Part shown: piece by piece, positions 45,110 to 57,873 of the stretch
Layout of the letters: the number at the start of each line of letters is the position of its first letter
How positions within the stretch are numbered: the first letter of the stretch is position 1
From: Pseudomonas anguilliseptica
GTDB taxonomy: Bacteria > Pseudomonadota > Gammaproteobacteria > Pseudomonadales > Pseudomonadaceae
Assembly (NCBI RefSeq): GCF_900105355.1
Contig: NZ_FNSC01000001.1
Location: 806,001 to 870,000, forward strand
Length of the DNA: 64,000 nucleotides
Direction of reading: 5' to 3'
Translations under genes and position numbers: made by a program
The notes under the pieces: generated by a model
Database searches by the model: none
What the model was told of the DNA's origin: nothing
Seen by the model: the letters and a program-made list of their open reading frames with translations, nothing else

Positions 45110-47008
45110 TTAGATGGCGCCGCGCTCACGCAGCAGAGCCAGTACAAGCTTGACCCCTTCATCTACCGACACCGACTGCGTATCGATCAGCAGATCGGCA
45201 TTCAGCGGGATGTCGTACGGGAAGGACTCGCCCGGGATGTTGTCACCACCCGCTGCGTACAGACCCTGCGGATCACGCTCTGCGCAGACCTGCGGAGACG
45301 CCTGCACATACACAGTGATCAGGCGCTCGGCACCGATCAGCGCCTTGGCCTGCTCGCGGCCTTCGGCATCCGGGGCGACGAACGCGGCCAAGGTCAGCAG
45401 ACCAGCTTCGTTGAACTGACGCGAGACGTGAGCGGCACGCCGCCAGTTCTCGGTGCGCCCGGCACGATTCTGCGGCAGACCTTTGTTCAGGTCATGGCGC
45501 AGGTTCTGGCCATCCAGCACATAGACCGCGCGCCCCATATCGAACAGCTTGCGCTCTACGGCGTAGGCCAGGGTGCTCTTGCCCGCGCCGGACAGGCCGC
45601 TGAACAGCACGGTAGCCGGCTGTTGACCAAAGCGCGTGGCACGCTCTTCAGTGGAGACATGCGCCAGCTTGCCATGATGACCACCCGCGCCTGCACCGAC
45701 AGGCTCAGCGATGATCATGCCGGCACCAACGGTGCCATTGGTCAGACGGTCGATGACGATAAAGGAGCCGGTGGTGCGGCTGTGCGCGTAGCCATCCAGC
45801 GCAATCGGAGCATCCAGGGCGATACGCACCTGACCGATTTCGTTGAGTTGCAGGCTGCTCGCCGCACCGTGCTCCAGGGTATTCACATCGACCCGGTGGG
45901 TGATGCTGGCAATCGAACCCGGCACATAGCTGGTGGCGCGCTTGATGTCGTATTTCTTGCCCGGCAGCATCGGCTCTTCGGCCATCCACACCAGCATGGC
46001 GTCGAAGCTGTCGACCACCTGCGGGCGGTTGTCGGCATGCACCAGCATGTCGCCACGGGAGACGTCGATTTCGTCTTCCAGGGTGATAGTGATTGCCTGG
46101 CCCGGACCGGCCTGCTCCAGTTCGCCTTCGAAGGTGACAATGGATTTGACCTTGCTGCCCTTGCCCGATGGCAGCGCGATGACTTCGTCGCCCTTGCGCA
46201 CGATGCCGCTGGCCAGGGTGCCGGCAAAACCACGGAAGTTCAGGTTCGGACGGTTAACGTACTGCACCGGGAAACGCAGGTCGGTGAAGTTGCGATCGCC
46301 GGCCACTTCCACGGTTTCGAGGATTTCCATCAGCGACTGGCCGGTGTACCAAGGCGACTGCTCGCTCTTGTTGACCACGTTGTCGCCCTTCAGTGCCGAC
46401 ATCGGCACGAAGTGCAGGGAAGTCGGTTTAAGCGCAATACCTTCAGCAAACTTCAGGTAGTCGGCCTTGATCTGCTCGAACACGCCTTGATCGAAGCCCT
46501 TGAGGTCCATCTTGTTGATGGCCACAACGATGTGCTTGATGCCCAGCAAACTGGCGATAAAGCTGTGGCGCTTGGTCTGGGTCCGCACACCGTAGCGCGC
46601 GTCGATCAGGATGATCGCCAGGTCGCAGGTGGAGGCGCCGGTGGCCATGTTGCGCGTGTACTGCTCATGGCCGGGGGTGTCGGCGATGATAAATTTGCGC
46701 TTGGAGGTCGAGAAATAGCGGTACGCCACATCGATGGTGATGCCCTGCTCGCGCTCGGCCTGCAAACCATCCACCAGCAATGCCAGGTCGATGTCATCGC
46801 CCGTGGTGCCGACTTTCTTCGAATCCTTGCTGATGGCTTCCAGATGATCTTCGTAGATCATCTTGGAGTCGTGCAGCAGACGCCCAATCAGAGTGCTCTT
46901 GCCGTCGTCGACGTTGCCACAGGTGAGAAAGCGCAGCAGTTCTTTACGCTCGTGCTGGGCCAGGTAAGCGAGGATGTCTTCGCTGATCAGATCGGATTGG
47001 TGCGACAT
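45110..47008 (-). CDS. cysNC: CysNC, fused sulfate adenylyltransferase GTPase subunit and APS kinase
   Basis: 632 residues. The CysN part (~1-445) has the GTPase motifs [28 protein letters not shown] and NKMDL, then two EF-Tu-like beta domains. The CysC part begins near 455 with [19 protein letters not shown] (P-loop) and phosphorylates APS to PAPS. With CysD it activates sulfate. ATG at 47008 lies one base after the cysD stop, so translation is coupled; residues encoded upstream to 47071 overlap cysD and are rejected. Confidence 0.96.
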   Translation of the reverse strand: MSHQSDLISEDILAYLAQHERKELLRFLTCGNVDDGKSTLIGRLLHDSKMIYEDHLEAISKDSKKVGTTGDDIDLALLVDGLQAEREQGITIDVAYRYFSTSKRKFIIADTPGHEQYTRNMATGASTCDLAIILIDARYGVRTQTKRHSFIASLLGIKHIVVAINKMDLKGFDQGVFEQIKADYLKFAEGIALKPTSLHFVPMSALKGDNVVNKSEQSPWYTGQSLMEILETVEVAGDRNFTDLRFPVQYVNRPNLNFRGFAGTLASGIVRKGDEVIALPSGKGSKVKSIVTFEGELEQAGPGQAITITLEDEIDVSRGDMLVHADNRPQVVDSFDAMLVWMAEEPMLPGKKYDIKRATSYVPGSIASITHRVDVNTLEHGAASSLQLNEIGQVRIALDAPIALDGYAHSRTTGSFIVIDRLTNGTVGAGMIIAEPVGAGAGGHHGKLAHVSTEERATRFGQQPATVLFSGLSGAGKSTLAYAVERKLFDMGRAVYVLDGQNLRHDLNKGLPQNRAGRTENWRRAAHVSRQFNEAGLLTLAAFVAPDAEGREQAKALIGAERLITVYVQASPQVCAERDPQGLYAAGGDNIPGESFPYDIPLNADLLIDTQSVSVDEGVKLVLALLRERGAI

Positions 47009-47009
47009 C

Positions 47010-47927
47010 TTAAAAATACCCCTGACGTTTTTTCTCTTCCATCGAACCGGCAGCATCGTGGTCGATGACACGGCCCTGACGCTCGGAAGTACGGGTCAGG
47101 AGCATTTCCTGAATGATGTCCGTGAGGCTGGTGGCCGTGGACTCCACCGCGCCGGTCAGCGGGTAGCAGCCGAGGGCACGGAAACGCACCATCTTCTTGG
47201 TGATCCGGGCTTTTTCTTCGTCGGAGAGGTGCTCGAGGATGCGATCGTCGTCGATCATGATCAGCGTGCCATTCTTCTCGATCACTTCACGCTCGGCGGC
47301 GAAGTACAGCGGCACGATCGGAATCTGCTCCAGGTAGATGTACTGCCAGATGTCCAGCTCGGTCCAGTTGGACAGCGGGAACACACGGATCGACTCGCCC
47401 TTTTTGACATTGCCGTTGTACACATTCCACAGCTCGGGACGCTGGTTCTTCGGATCCCAACGGTGCTTGCTGTCGCGGAAGGAATACACGCGCTCTTTAG
47501 CACGGGATTTCTCTTCGTCGCGGCGTGCGCCACCGAAGGCGGCATCAAAGCCGTACTTGTCCAGCGCCTGCTTGAGGCCCTCGGTCTTCATCACGTCGGT
47601 GTGCTTGGCACTGCCGTAGGTGAAGGGGTTCATGTCCTGCGCTACGCCATCGGGGTTGATGTGGGTGATCAGGTCCAGGCCGTACTCTTTGACCATCTTC
47701 TCGCGGAAGCTGTACATCTCCTGAAACTTCCAGCGCGTATCGACGTGCATCACCGGGAACGGCAACTTCCCCGGGAAGAACGCCTTACGTGCCAGATGCA
47801 GCATCACGGCGGAGTCTTTACCGATGGAATAGAGCATTACCGGGTTGTCGAATTCGGCGGCCACTTCACGAATGATGTGGATACTTTCCGCCTCCAGCTG
47901 TTTCAGGTGGGTCAGTTTATCGAGCAT
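47010..47927 (-). CDS. cysD: CysD, sulfate adenylyltransferase subunit 2
   Basis: 305 residues. PP-loop [20 protein letters not shown] (~38-58) binds [19 protein letters not shown] lies near the C-terminus. It makes APS from sulfate and ATP with the GTPase partner CysN. First gene of the cysDNC operon. Confidence 0.96.
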   Translation of the reverse strand: MLDKLTHLKQLEAESIHIIREVAAEFDNPVMLYSIGKDSAVMLHLARKAFFPGKLPFPVMHVDTRWKFQEMYSFREKMVKEYGLDLITHINPDGVAQDMNPFTYGSAKHTDVMKTEGLKQALDKYGFDAAFGGARRDEEKSRAKERVYSFRDSKHRWDPKNQRPELWNVYNGNVKKGESIRVFPLSNWTELDIWQYIYLEQIPIVPLYFAAEREVIEKNGTLIMIDDDRILEHLSDEEKARITKKMVRFRALGCYPLTGAVESTATSLTDIIQEMLLTRTSERQGRVIDHDAAGSMEEKKRQGYF

Positions 47928-48018
47928 GGCTACTCACGAAATGCGATGTGTTTGGGCCGGCGGGCCGTGGACGAGGGCGCACTCTAGCACAGCACCCGCG
48001 TCTAATCAGGAGCCAGGT

Positions 48019-48035
48019 TAGATCGAAACGATCTA
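48019..48035. promoter_or_regulatory. Palindrome upstream of cysD
   Basis: TAGATCG-AAA-CGATCTA, a perfect 7-base dyad 92-108 bases upstream of the cysD start. It could be a regulator site or the end of the nif3-like transcript; there is no T-run. Confidence 0.35.
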
Positions 48036-48069
48036 GCTTTATACCTGCCGGGAAGGCGGTAATTACGCC

Positions 48070-48828
48070 TCAGATTGGGTTTGGACAATCGATAAATAGA
48101 TGCTCAATGGCAAAACGTCGCGCCAGGTAATCGCCTAAAGCTTTCACGCCATAACGCTCGGTGGCGTGATGGCCGGCGGCGATAAAGCTGATGCCGTTTT
48201 CCCGGGTGCTGTGGAAGGTCTGCTCAGAGGCTTCGCCGGTCAGGTACAGATCGACCCCGGCGGCAATCGCCTGATCGATATAGCCCTGACCACCGCCGGT
48301 GCACCAGCCGACTCGACGAATCATTTCATCGCCCTCAACCAGCAGTGGTTCACGGCCAAGCACCTGATGCACATGGCGGGCAAAGTCGCGCGGACTCATG
48401 GCCTCGGTCAACGAGCCGATCAGGCCGACGGTGCGTGGGTTTTCCGGCTCCAGCGGACCTTCCACGGTAATGCCCAGCTGCGCGGCCAGTTGCACGTTGT
48501 TGCCCACCTCAGCGTGCACATCCAGTGGCAGGTGATAAGCCAGCAGGCTGATGTCGTTGGCCAGCAGGGTTTGCAGGCGGCGGCGCTTCATCCCGGTGAT
48601 ACAGGGATTTTCACCTTTCCAGAAGTAGCCATGGTGCACCAGCAGCACATCGGCTTCAGCTTCAACGGCCGCATCGACCAGCGCCTGGCTGGCGGTCACG
48701 CCACTGACGATGCGCCGCACCTGCGGCCGGCCTTCGACCTGCAGGCCATTGGGGCAGTAATCGCTGATGCGTGCGGCATTCAGGTAGCGGTCGGCTTCTT
48801 CCACCAGGGTCGCCAGGGCAATGGCCAT
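48070..48828 (-). CDS. Nif3-like dinuclear-metal hexameric protein (YbgI)
   Basis: 252 residues. Metal-binding His clusters in VLLVHHGYFWKGENP (~65-75) and FIAAGHHATERYG (~215). The YbgI/Nif3 family forms a hexameric ring with two metals per subunit; some members are GTP cyclohydrolase-like, but the reaction is uncertain. It is divergent from algW, as in P. aeruginosa. Confidence 0.93.
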   Translation of the reverse strand: MAIALATLVEEADRYLNAARISDYCPNGLQVEGRPQVRRIVSGVTASQALVDAAVEAEADVLLVHHGYFWKGENPCITGMKRRRLQTLLANDISLLAYHLPLDVHAEVGNNVQLAAQLGITVEGPLEPENPRTVGLIGSLTEAMSPRDFARHVHQVLGREPLLVEGDEMIRRVGWCTGGGQGYIDQAIAAGVDLYLTGEASEQTFHSTRENGISFIAAGHHATERYGVKALGDYLARRFAIEHLFIDCPNPI

Positions 48829-48939
48829 AGGGTTTCCTTATCAACAAGTGTGCAGGCGCTGCTTTATTCGCGGCCACCTCTCTATAATGGCGCACCTTAA
48901 GGGGCGCATCCGCCCCCGGCAACCCTCAGGATTGGTTCG

Positions 48940-50082
<1,143 letters not shown>

Positions 50083-50131
50083 CCCTCAAATTTTCAATTT
50101 GCGCAGCGCAATCGATAAACCTTCTCAATTC

Positions 50132-50152
50132 TAATGTTATGTTATCACATTA
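50132..50152. promoter_or_regulatory. Probable Zur box
   Basis: AATGTTATGTTATCACATT (50133-50151) differs at two positions from the gammaproteobacterial Zur consensus AATGTTATATTATAACATT as I recall it; the dyad TAATGT/ACATTA spans 50132-50152. It lies about 25-45 bases before the TonB receptor start, a repressor position. Confidence 0.75.
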
Positions 50153-50176
50153 AACACAAGAGAAGAATGTTTCCCC

Positions 50177-52261
50177 TTGCGCGCCGCCCACGCCTTACTT
50201 GCCAGCTTGCTGGCTCCCTGCGCTGTTGCCGCTGCAGCAGAAAACCCCGTCGAGCTCTCTGCCACCACGGTCACCGCCCGCCAGGAACAGGCGGACAGCC
50301 CTGTGCAAGGCTATCGCGCCACCCGTTCGGCCAGCGCGACGCGCACCGATACGCCGATTGAGCAGATCGCCCAAAGCATCAACGTGGTGCCCGCGCAGGT
50401 GCTCGATGACCTGGGCACCACGCGCATCGACCGCGCCCTGGACTTTGCCGGCGGCGTGTCCAGGCAGAACAACTTCGGCGGCCTGACCTTCCTCAATTAC
50501 AGCGTGCGTGGTTTCACCACTGGCGAGTTGTACAAGAACGGCTTCGCCATCAACCGCGGCAGCTACAGCTCGCCGGACGCCTCCGGTATCGAACGCATCG
50601 AGGTGCTCAAAGGCCCGGCCGCCAGCCTGTATGGCCGTGGCGACCCCGGCGGCATGATCAATATCGTCAGCAAGAAGCCGCAGGCCGAGGCCTTCAGCCA
50701 GCTCAAGGCCAGCGCCGGCAGCTGGGACCGCTACCGCAGCAGCCTGGACGTCAACACCCCGCTGAATGACGACGCCACCCTGCTGTCGCGGGTCAATCTG
50801 GCGGTCGAGGACAACCAGAGCTTTCGCGACCATGTCGGCAGTGAACGGCAGATCGTCAGCCCTTCGCTGAGCTGGCAGCTGAACCCCGACACCCTGCTGC
50901 TGATCGAGAGCGAATTCACCCGCACCGAGTCGGTATTTGACCGCGGTATTCCGGCGGTGAACAACCGCATGGGCGCGGTGAGAGACTCCAGCTTTATGGG
51001 TGAACCTAACGACGGCAGCATCCGCAACGACAACCAGATGCTGCAGGTCAGCCTGGAGCGCTACCTCAATGACAGCTGGAAGCTGCGCCTGGCCAACCAC
51101 TACGCCCAGGGCCGCCTGCAGGGCAACAGCTCCGAACCGTCGCGCCTGGTCGGCGACACCCTGACGCGTTTCTATCGTCAACGCAGCTTCGAATGGAACG
51201 ACAGCATTACCCAGGCCGAGCTGCATGGCAGCTTCAACCTCGGTAGCTGGCAGCACCAGACTCTCGCCGGGCTGAAATACGAGAACTACCGCAACAGCCA
51301 GAAGCACCCGCAAAGCGCGACCACCCTGGGCTATGGCCAGAACATCTACCAACCGCATTACGGCCAGGCCAAGCCGGCCATCGTCAATCCCAACGATTTC
51401 TTCGAGCATACCGAGAGCTATGCCCTCAACCTGCAGGATCAGATCCGCTTCAGCGAGCGCCTGAGCGGTTTGCTTGGCGCGCGCTTCGAACGCTATGAGC
51501 AAACCGCGCTGAACCGCAGCACGCGGGTCAGCAATGAGCAGAACAAGGATGTTGCCACCGCCCGCTCGGGCCTGCTCTATCAGCTGACGCCACAGGTCGG
51601 GGTGTTCGCCAACGCCTCCACCTCGTTCAAGCCCAACAGCATCAGCAGCCGAGGTACGGTGTTCAAGCCGGAGAAGGGCCTGGGCTATGAAACCGGGTTC
51701 AAGCTCGACCTGCTTGATAGCCGCCTGGGTGCAACCATTGCGCTGTTTCATATCGACAAGGAAAACGTGCTGACCGCCGACCCGGCCAATCCAGGCGACA
51801 GCATCGCGGCCGGCAAAGCGCGTAGCCAGGGCCTGGATATGCAGTTCAGCGGCCAGCTCAGCGATGCCGTGCGCATCATTGGCGCCTACGCCTTTATCGA
51901 TGCCGAAGTCACCGAAGACAACAGCCTGCCGGTGGGTAGCAAGCTGCTCGGCGTCGCCCGCCACAGCGGCAGTTTGCTCACTGTCTACCAGTTTCAGGAC
52001 GGCGACCTACGCGGCTCGGATATCGGCGCCGCATTCAACTATGTAGGGGATCGCTCGGGGCAAGCCGGCAGCGACTTCGAGTTACCGGCCTACAGCACCG
52101 TCGACCTCTTGGCCCGCTACCAGGCCATTGAAGCCCTGAGCATCGGCCTGAACCTCAATAACCTGTTCGACCGCGAGTACTACGAGCGCGCCTACAACAG
52201 CGTCTGGGTCATGCCCGGTGACCCGCGCAACCTCAGCCCCAGCCTGACCCTCAATCTCTAA
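50177..52261 (+). CDS. TonB-dependent receptor, probably Zur-regulated (zinc or other metal uptake)
   Basis: 694 residues from TTG at 50177. Signal peptide AHALLASLLAPCAVAAAA; plug domain with LNYSVRGFTTGELYKNGF and IERIEVLKGPAASLYGRGDPGGMINIVSKKP, the siderophore-receptor type; C-terminal NLSPSLTLNL. No ATG is in frame. An ATG at 50167 would begin MFPL and join this frame if the CCCC run at 50173-50176 had one C fewer, so the start may carry an indel. Regulation by Zur is inferred from the upstream box; the exact cargo is unknown. Confidence 0.85.
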   Translation: MRAAHALLASLLAPCAVAAAAENPVELSATTVTARQEQADSPVQGYRATRSASATRTDTPIEQIAQSINVVPAQVLDDLGTTRIDRALDFAGGVSRQNNFGGLTFLNYSVRGFTTGELYKNGFAINRGSYSSPDASGIERIEVLKGPAASLYGRGDPGGMINIVSKKPQAEAFSQLKASAGSWDRYRSSLDVNTPLNDDATLLSRVNLAVEDNQSFRDHVGSERQIVSPSLSWQLNPDTLLLIESEFTRTESVFDRGIPAVNNRMGAVRDSSFMGEPNDGSIRNDNQMLQVSLERYLNDSWKLRLANHYAQGRLQGNSSEPSRLVGDTLTRFYRQRSFEWNDSITQAELHGSFNLGSWQHQTLAGLKYENYRNSQKHPQSATTLGYGQNIYQPHYGQAKPAIVNPNDFFEHTESYALNLQDQIRFSERLSGLLGARFERYEQTALNRSTRVSNEQNKDVATARSGLLYQLTPQVGVFANASTSFKPNSISSRGTVFKPEKGLGYETGFKLDLLDSRLGATIALFHIDKENVLTADPANPGDSIAAGKARSQGLDMQFSGQLSDAVRIIGAYAFIDAEVTEDNSLPVGSKLLGVARHSGSLLTVYQFQDGDLRGSDIGAAFNYVGDRSGQAGSDFELPAYSTVDLLARYQAIEALSIGLNLNNLFDREYYERAYNSVWVMPGDPRNLSPSLTLNL

Positions 52262-52278
52262 ACCACAAGGAACCCACC

Positions 52279-52983
52279 ATGCATATTGCCAAGCCCGCCC
52301 TGCTCTCCGGGCACGTCCAGGCCCACGACCTGTGGATCGAACAACGTCTCGGTCATATCGAAGCCATCTACGGCCACGGCGCGGAAGACAACGCCTTCAA
52401 GGCCGAGAAAATCAGCGGTGCCTGGGCTTATAACCGCGCCGGCAAGATGATTCCGGTCACCGTTCAGCGCCTGGAGGATCATGCCCGCCTGCAACCGCTG
52501 AAAACCCCGGCGGTACTTGGCGTGGAACTGGACAACGGCGCCTGGTCACTTACCCCGGACCAGCAGTGGATTAACCAAGGCCGCAGCCAAGTACCGAACT
52601 CGACCGAGTCGTTGCACACCTTCAAGTACAGCCTGGCGATCTACCAGGAAGGCGCCAAGTTGCCGAAGCTGGATCAGTTGAAGATGGTCATCCTGCCGGA
52701 AGTCGACCCGCTCAAGGTCGGCCCCGGCAAGCCGCTGGCGGTACGTGTGCTGGTGGATGGCAAGCCAGCTGCCGGGGTCGAGCTGGTCGGTGACTACCGT
52801 GGTGCGCCGCACCAGGTCAGCGCCACCACCGATGCCGACGGCCGCGCCCAGGTGCTGGTGCGCAACGAAGGGCTGAATATCATCAGCGCCTCCATCAACC
52901 TGCCAATCAAAGGCGACAAGGATATCGAGACGCGCGGCTTGTTTACCTCGCTGACCTTCCTTGGCCAGGCGCACCACGAATAA
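52279..52983 (+). CDS. DUF4198 (NikK-like) periplasmic metal-uptake protein
   Basis: 234 residues, 17 bases after the TonB receptor stop. The opening MHIAKPALLSGHVQA keeps a signal cleavage-like end (VQA-HDLWIE) but a weak, short hydrophobic core, so part of the signal peptide may be lost. The N-terminal His after cleavage (HDLWIEQ) is a family trait and a plausible metal ligand. A beta-sandwich domain follows (GKPLAVRVLVDGKPAAGVEL, TDADGRAQVLV). Related proteins serve nickel/cobalt import; here a zinc-linked role is likely from context. Confidence 0.82.
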   Translation: MHIAKPALLSGHVQAHDLWIEQRLGHIEAIYGHGAEDNAFKAEKISGAWAYNRAGKMIPVTVQRLEDHARLQPLKTPAVLGVELDNGAWSLTPDQQWINQGRSQVPNSTESLHTFKYSLAIYQEGAKLPKLDQLKMVILPEVDPLKVGPGKPLAVRVLVDGKPAAGVELVGDYRGAPHQVSATTDADGRAQVLVRNEGLNIISASINLPIKGDKDIETRGLFTSLTFLGQAHHE

Positions 52984-53006
52984 CCCGCGCGGTTAAACTG
53001 CAGGCC

Positions 53007-53039
53007 ATAAAAAGCCGGAGCACTGCTCCGGCTTTTTAT
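53007..53039. terminator. Bidirectional terminator between DUF4198 gene and hisC
   Basis: Perfect 15-base arms ATAAAAAGCCGGAGC and GCTCCGGCTTTTTAT with a 3-base loop, serving both convergent genes. Confidence 0.93.
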
Positions 53040-53048
53040 GGCGCCGAA

Positions 53049-54101
53049 TTACAGGCCCTGCAGGGCATCCAGCAGCGCCTGGTTCTGCTCCGGCGTACCG
53101 ATGGTGATGCGCAAGAACTGGGCAATCCGTTGCTGTTTGAAGTGACGCACGACCACCCCCTGCTCACGCAAACCGGCAGCCAGGGTCGCGCCATCCTTAG
53201 CCGGATGGCGGGCAAACACAAAGTTCGCCTTCGAGGGCAGCACCTCAAAGCCCAGCTGCTCCAACCCGGCCACCACCGCCTCACGGCTGTCGATTACCCG
53301 CTGGCAGGTCTGCTCGAAGTACGCCCTGTCCTCGAACGCCGCCGCCGCGCCGGCAATCGCCATGCGATCCAACGGGTAGGAGTTGAAGCTGTTCTTGATC
53401 CGCTCCAGAGCCTCGATCAAGTCAGGATGACCCACTGCAATCCCGACCCGCAGCCCGGCCAGGGAGCGTGACTTGGACAGGGTCTGACCAACCAGCAGGT
53501 TCGGGTATTGAGCCACCAGGCTGATCGCCGTCTCTCCACCGAAGTCGATATAGGCTTCGTCCACCAGCACCACGCTATCCGGGTTGACCTTGAGCAACCG
53601 CTCGATCGCCTCCAGCGCCAGCCCACAGCCGGTCGGGGCATTGGGGTTGGGGAAGATAATGCCGCCGTTGGGCCGCACATAATCTTCAACGCGAATCTGG
53701 AACTGCTCATCCAGTTCAATCGCCTCAAAGGGAATGCCGTACAGGCCGCAGTACACCGGGTAGAAGCTGTAGGTCACGTCCGGAAACAGCAGAGGCTGGC
53801 CGTGCTGGAACAGACCGTGGAAGGCGTGCGCCAGCACCTCGTCGGAGCCGTTGCCGACAAATACCTGGGCGGTGCTTACACCGTAGTAGTCGGCCACCGC
53901 CTGCTTCAGGCGATCGCTGTTGGGGTCCGGATACAGACGCAGGTTGTCATTGACCTCGGCCTGCATGGCGGCAATCGCCTTGGGCGACGGGCCATAGGGG
54001 TTTTCGTTGGTGTTGAGCTTGACCAGCTTGGCCAGTTTCGGCTGCTCACCCGGCACATAAGGCACCAGGTCTTTGACGAAGGGGCTCCAGAATTTGCTCA
54101 T
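53049..54101 (-). CDS. hisC: Histidinol-phosphate aminotransferase
   Basis: 350 residues, PLP fold type [15 protein letters not shown] at the N-terminus, [18 protein letters not shown] for phosphate binding, [25 protein letters not shown] with the PLP Asp and [14 protein letters not shown] with the Schiff-base Lys. It makes histidinol phosphate. GAGAAGGG precedes the ATG. Last gene of the murA-hisG-hisD-hisC direction. Confidence 0.95.
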   Translation of the reverse strand: MSKFWSPFVKDLVPYVPGEQPKLAKLVKLNTNENPYGPSPKAIAAMQAEVNDNLRLYPDPNSDRLKQAVADYYGVSTAQVFVGNGSDEVLAHAFHGLFQHGQPLLFPDVTYSFYPVYCGLYGIPFEAIELDEQFQIRVEDYVRPNGGIIFPNPNAPTGCGLALEAIERLLKVNPDSVVLVDEAYIDFGGETAISLVAQYPNLLVGQTLSKSRSLAGLRVGIAVGHPDLIEALERIKNSFNSYPLDRMAIAGAAAAFEDRAYFEQTCQRVIDSREAVVAGLEQLGFEVLPSKANFVFARHPAKDGATLAAGLREQGVVVRHFKQQRIAQFLRITIGTPEQNQALLDALQGL

Positions 54102-54159
54102 CTGCCCTTCTCTCCTCGAATTCGATTCTGGGGTGGCGCGCCTCGCGCGCCCTGAAAAC

Positions 54160-55470
54160 TCAGTTCTTGATGCGGTATTCGGCGCTACGGGCGTGAGCGG
54201 TCAGTGACTCGCCACGGGCCAGCACACTGGCCACCTTGCCCAGCTCCGACGCGCCCTCGGCCGAACAGTGAATGATCGACGAGCGTTTCTGGAAGTCGTA
54301 CACCCCCAGCGGCGAGGAGTAGCGCGCGGTGCCAGAGGTCGGCAGCACGTGGTTGGGGCCGGCGCAGTAGTCACCCAGAGCTTCAGCGGTGTAACGGCCC
54401 ATAAAGATCGCCCCGGCGTGACGAATCAGCGGCAGGTACTCGTCGGGGTTTTCCACCGACAGCTCCAGGTGCTCCGGCGCAATGCGATTGGCCACTTCAA
54501 TGGCCTGGGCCATATCGGCCACCTGAATCAGCGCACCGCGACCTTCCAGTGAAGTGCGCGCAATAGTTTCGCGCTCCAGGGTTGGCAGCAGTTTGGCGAT
54601 GCTCTCGGCGACACGACCGAGGAAGGCGGCATCCGGACTGACCAGAATCGACTGGGCGTCTTCGTCGTGCTCAGCCTGGGAGAACAAATCCATGGCGATC
54701 CAGTCCGGGTCGGTCTGGCCGTCACACACCACGAGAATCTCCGATGGCCCAGCGATCATGTCGATGCCGACCTTGCCGAATACATGACGCTTGGCCGTGG
54801 CGACGTAGATATTGCCGGGGCCGACGATTTTGTCCACCGGCGGTACGCTCTCGGTGCCATAGGCCAGCGCGGCCACGGCCTGGGCACCACCGATGGTGAA
54901 TACCCGGTCGACGCCAGCAATGCAGGCGGCGGCGAGGACGATTTCATTGATCTCGCCACGCGGGGTCGGCACCACCATCACCACTTCCGGCACACCGGCG
55001 ACCTTGGCCGGGATGGCGTTCATTAGCACCGAGGACGGATAGGATGCTTTGCCACCCGGAACGTACAGACCGGCGCGGTCCAACGGGGTGACCTTCTGCC
55101 CCAGCACTGTGCCGTCGGCTTCGGTGTAGGTCCAGGAGTCCTGTTTCTGCCGTTCGTGGTAGCTGCGCACGCGCCCGGCGGCTTTCTCCAGAGCGCTGCG
55201 CTGCTCCGGGGTGATGCGGGTCAGGGCCAGCTCCAGGCGCTCGCGCGGCAGGATCAGATCGGCCATCGAGGCGACATCCAGGCCGTCAAACTGCTTGGTG
55301 AACTCGACCAGCGCTGCATCGCCACGCTCACGCACCGCCTTGATGATATCCAGCACTCGCTGGTTGACCGCGTCATCCGAGACACTTTCCCAGCTCAGCA
55401 GATGATCCAGATGCTGGGCAAAGTCCTGGTCAGCGGCATTGAGTCGGCGAATAGCGATAGGAGCGGTCAT
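54160..55470 (-). CDS. hisD: Histidinol dehydrogenase
   Basis: 436 residues. [51 protein letters not shown] and the C-terminal [21 protein letters not shown] with zinc-ligand and catalytic Glu/His residues. It performs the last two steps of histidine synthesis, histidinol to histidine. Full length. Confidence 0.96.
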   Translation of the reverse strand: MTAPIAIRRLNAADQDFAQHLDHLLSWESVSDDAVNQRVLDIIKAVRERGDAALVEFTKQFDGLDVASMADLILPRERLELALTRITPEQRSALEKAAGRVRSYHERQKQDSWTYTEADGTVLGQKVTPLDRAGLYVPGGKASYPSSVLMNAIPAKVAGVPEVVMVVPTPRGEINEIVLAAACIAGVDRVFTIGGAQAVAALAYGTESVPPVDKIVGPGNIYVATAKRHVFGKVGIDMIAGPSEILVVCDGQTDPDWIAMDLFSQAEHDEDAQSILVSPDAAFLGRVAESIAKLLPTLERETIARTSLEGRGALIQVADMAQAIEVANRIAPEHLELSVENPDEYLPLIRHAGAIFMGRYTAEALGDYCAGPNHVLPTSGTARYSSPLGVYDFQKRSSIIHCSAEGASELGKVASVLARGESLTAHARSAEYRIKN

Positions 55471-55594
55471 AGCGGGCCTCTTAAATTGGCAAATGCTCGG
55501 GCGTCGCTAGGCTACCAAGCCCACCGTATGGACGCCCGAGATAATTGGCTATGACACGGATAGGCAGACGCGGCGTAATGCCGCGTTGAGGGTA

Positions 55595-56230
55595 TTAGCG
55601 GGGGTGTCGCGCTTCAACTGCATCACGCAGAGTGTCGATCAACGCCTGAATGCGCGCATGCTGCATCTTCATCGACGCCTTGTTGACGATCAGTCGCGAG
55701 CTGATCATGGCGATCAGCTCCTGAGCTTCCAGACCGTTGGCGCGCAGGGTGTTGCCGGTGTCGACCACGTCGATGATCTTATCAGCCAATCCCACCAGCG
55801 GTGCCAACTCCATCGAGCCGTAGAGCTTGATGATGTCGACCTGACGGCCCTGCTCGGCGTAATAACGCTTGGCCACGTTGACGAATTTGGTGGCAACCCG
55901 CAGCCGGCCTTTCGGCTCGGGCGCGCCAACTGCACCGGCGGTCATCAGCTTGCACTGGGCAATACGCAGATCCAGCGGCTCATAGAGGCCCTGGCCACCG
56001 TATTCCATCAGCACGTCTTTGCCGGCCACGCCGAGATCGGCCGCGCCGTGTTCGACATAGGTCGGCACATCGGTAGCACGCACGATCAGCAGACGCACAT
56101 CGTCCAGCGTGGTGGAGATGATCAGCTTGCGACTTTTATCCGGGTTCTCGGTCGGTTCGATTCCCGCCGCAGCCAGCAGCGGCAGCGTGTCATCGAGAAT
56201 CCGGCCTTTGGAAAGAGCAATAGTCAGCAT
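55595..56230 (-). CDS. hisG: ATP phosphoribosyltransferase, short form
   Basis: 211 residues from ATG at 56230. [19 protein letters not shown] and [16 protein letters not shown] (PRPP loop) are plain; the C-terminal regulatory domain is absent, so it is the short form that needs HisZ, encoded elsewhere. It lies 4 bases after the murA stop, so it is probably translationally coupled to murA. Confidence 0.95.
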   Translation of the reverse strand: MLTIALSKGRILDDTLPLLAAAGIEPTENPDKSRKLIISTTLDDVRLLIVRATDVPTYVEHGAADLGVAGKDVLMEYGGQGLYEPLDLRIAQCKLMTAGAVGAPEPKGRLRVATKFVNVAKRYYAEQGRQVDIIKLYGSMELAPLVGLADKIIDVVDTGNTLRANGLEAQELIAMISSRLIVNKASMKMQHARIQALIDTLRDAVEARHPR

Positions 56231-56234
56231 GGTC

Positions 56235-57512
<1,278 letters not shown>

Positions 57513-57752
57513 TTAGGAGCGCGCGGCCCAATCGGCACGGCTGAAGAATTTCATACTCACGGCGTGGATACTTCCATCGGCGATCCAGGCATTGAGGTGA
57601 GCGTAGATCTGCTGCTGGCGCTTGACCGGGCTAAGAGCGGCCAATTCGTCACTGATCAGGTTCAGCTGAAAGTTGCAGCCTTCGCCTTCAACTTCCACCT
57701 TGGTATCCGGCAATATAGCCTCAAGGAGACTCTTTACTTCTAAGGCCTGCAT
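57513..57752 (-). CDS. ibaG: IbaG (BolA-family) protein
   Basis: 79 residues from ATG at 57752, which has GAGG upstream; a TTG two codons further up is less likely. BolA fold with SPVKRQQQIYAHLNAWIADG and HAVSMKFFS. BolA proteins bind monothiol glutaredoxin Fe-S clusters; IbaG is often encoded just before murA, as here. Confidence 0.92.
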   Translation of the reverse strand: MQALEVKSLLEAILPDTKVEVEGEGCNFQLNLISDELAALSPVKRQQQIYAHLNAWIADGSIHAVSMKFFSRADWAARS

Positions 57753-57873
57753 GCTCAACCTCGATCAATGCATATATTAACGACAGCCGAGCAGACGCTC
57801 GCGGGTCGAGCATCATACAAAAAAGCCCCCTGCCTGCGAACCCCGCATTACTGCCAGCCGACCGAAGCCCTGC

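Noticed and set aside
45428-47068. 546-codon plus-strand open frame opposite cysNC
   Set aside because: cysNC motifs fully explain the region; the antisense product looks like mirrored codons without recognisable folds.
50132-50152. Fur box before the TonB receptor
   Set aside because: The site lacks the GATAAT-type repeats of Fur boxes and fits the Zur consensus much better.
50195-51964. 589-codon minus-strand open frame opposite the Zur-linked TonB receptor
   Set aside because: Plug and barrel motifs on the plus strand establish the real gene.
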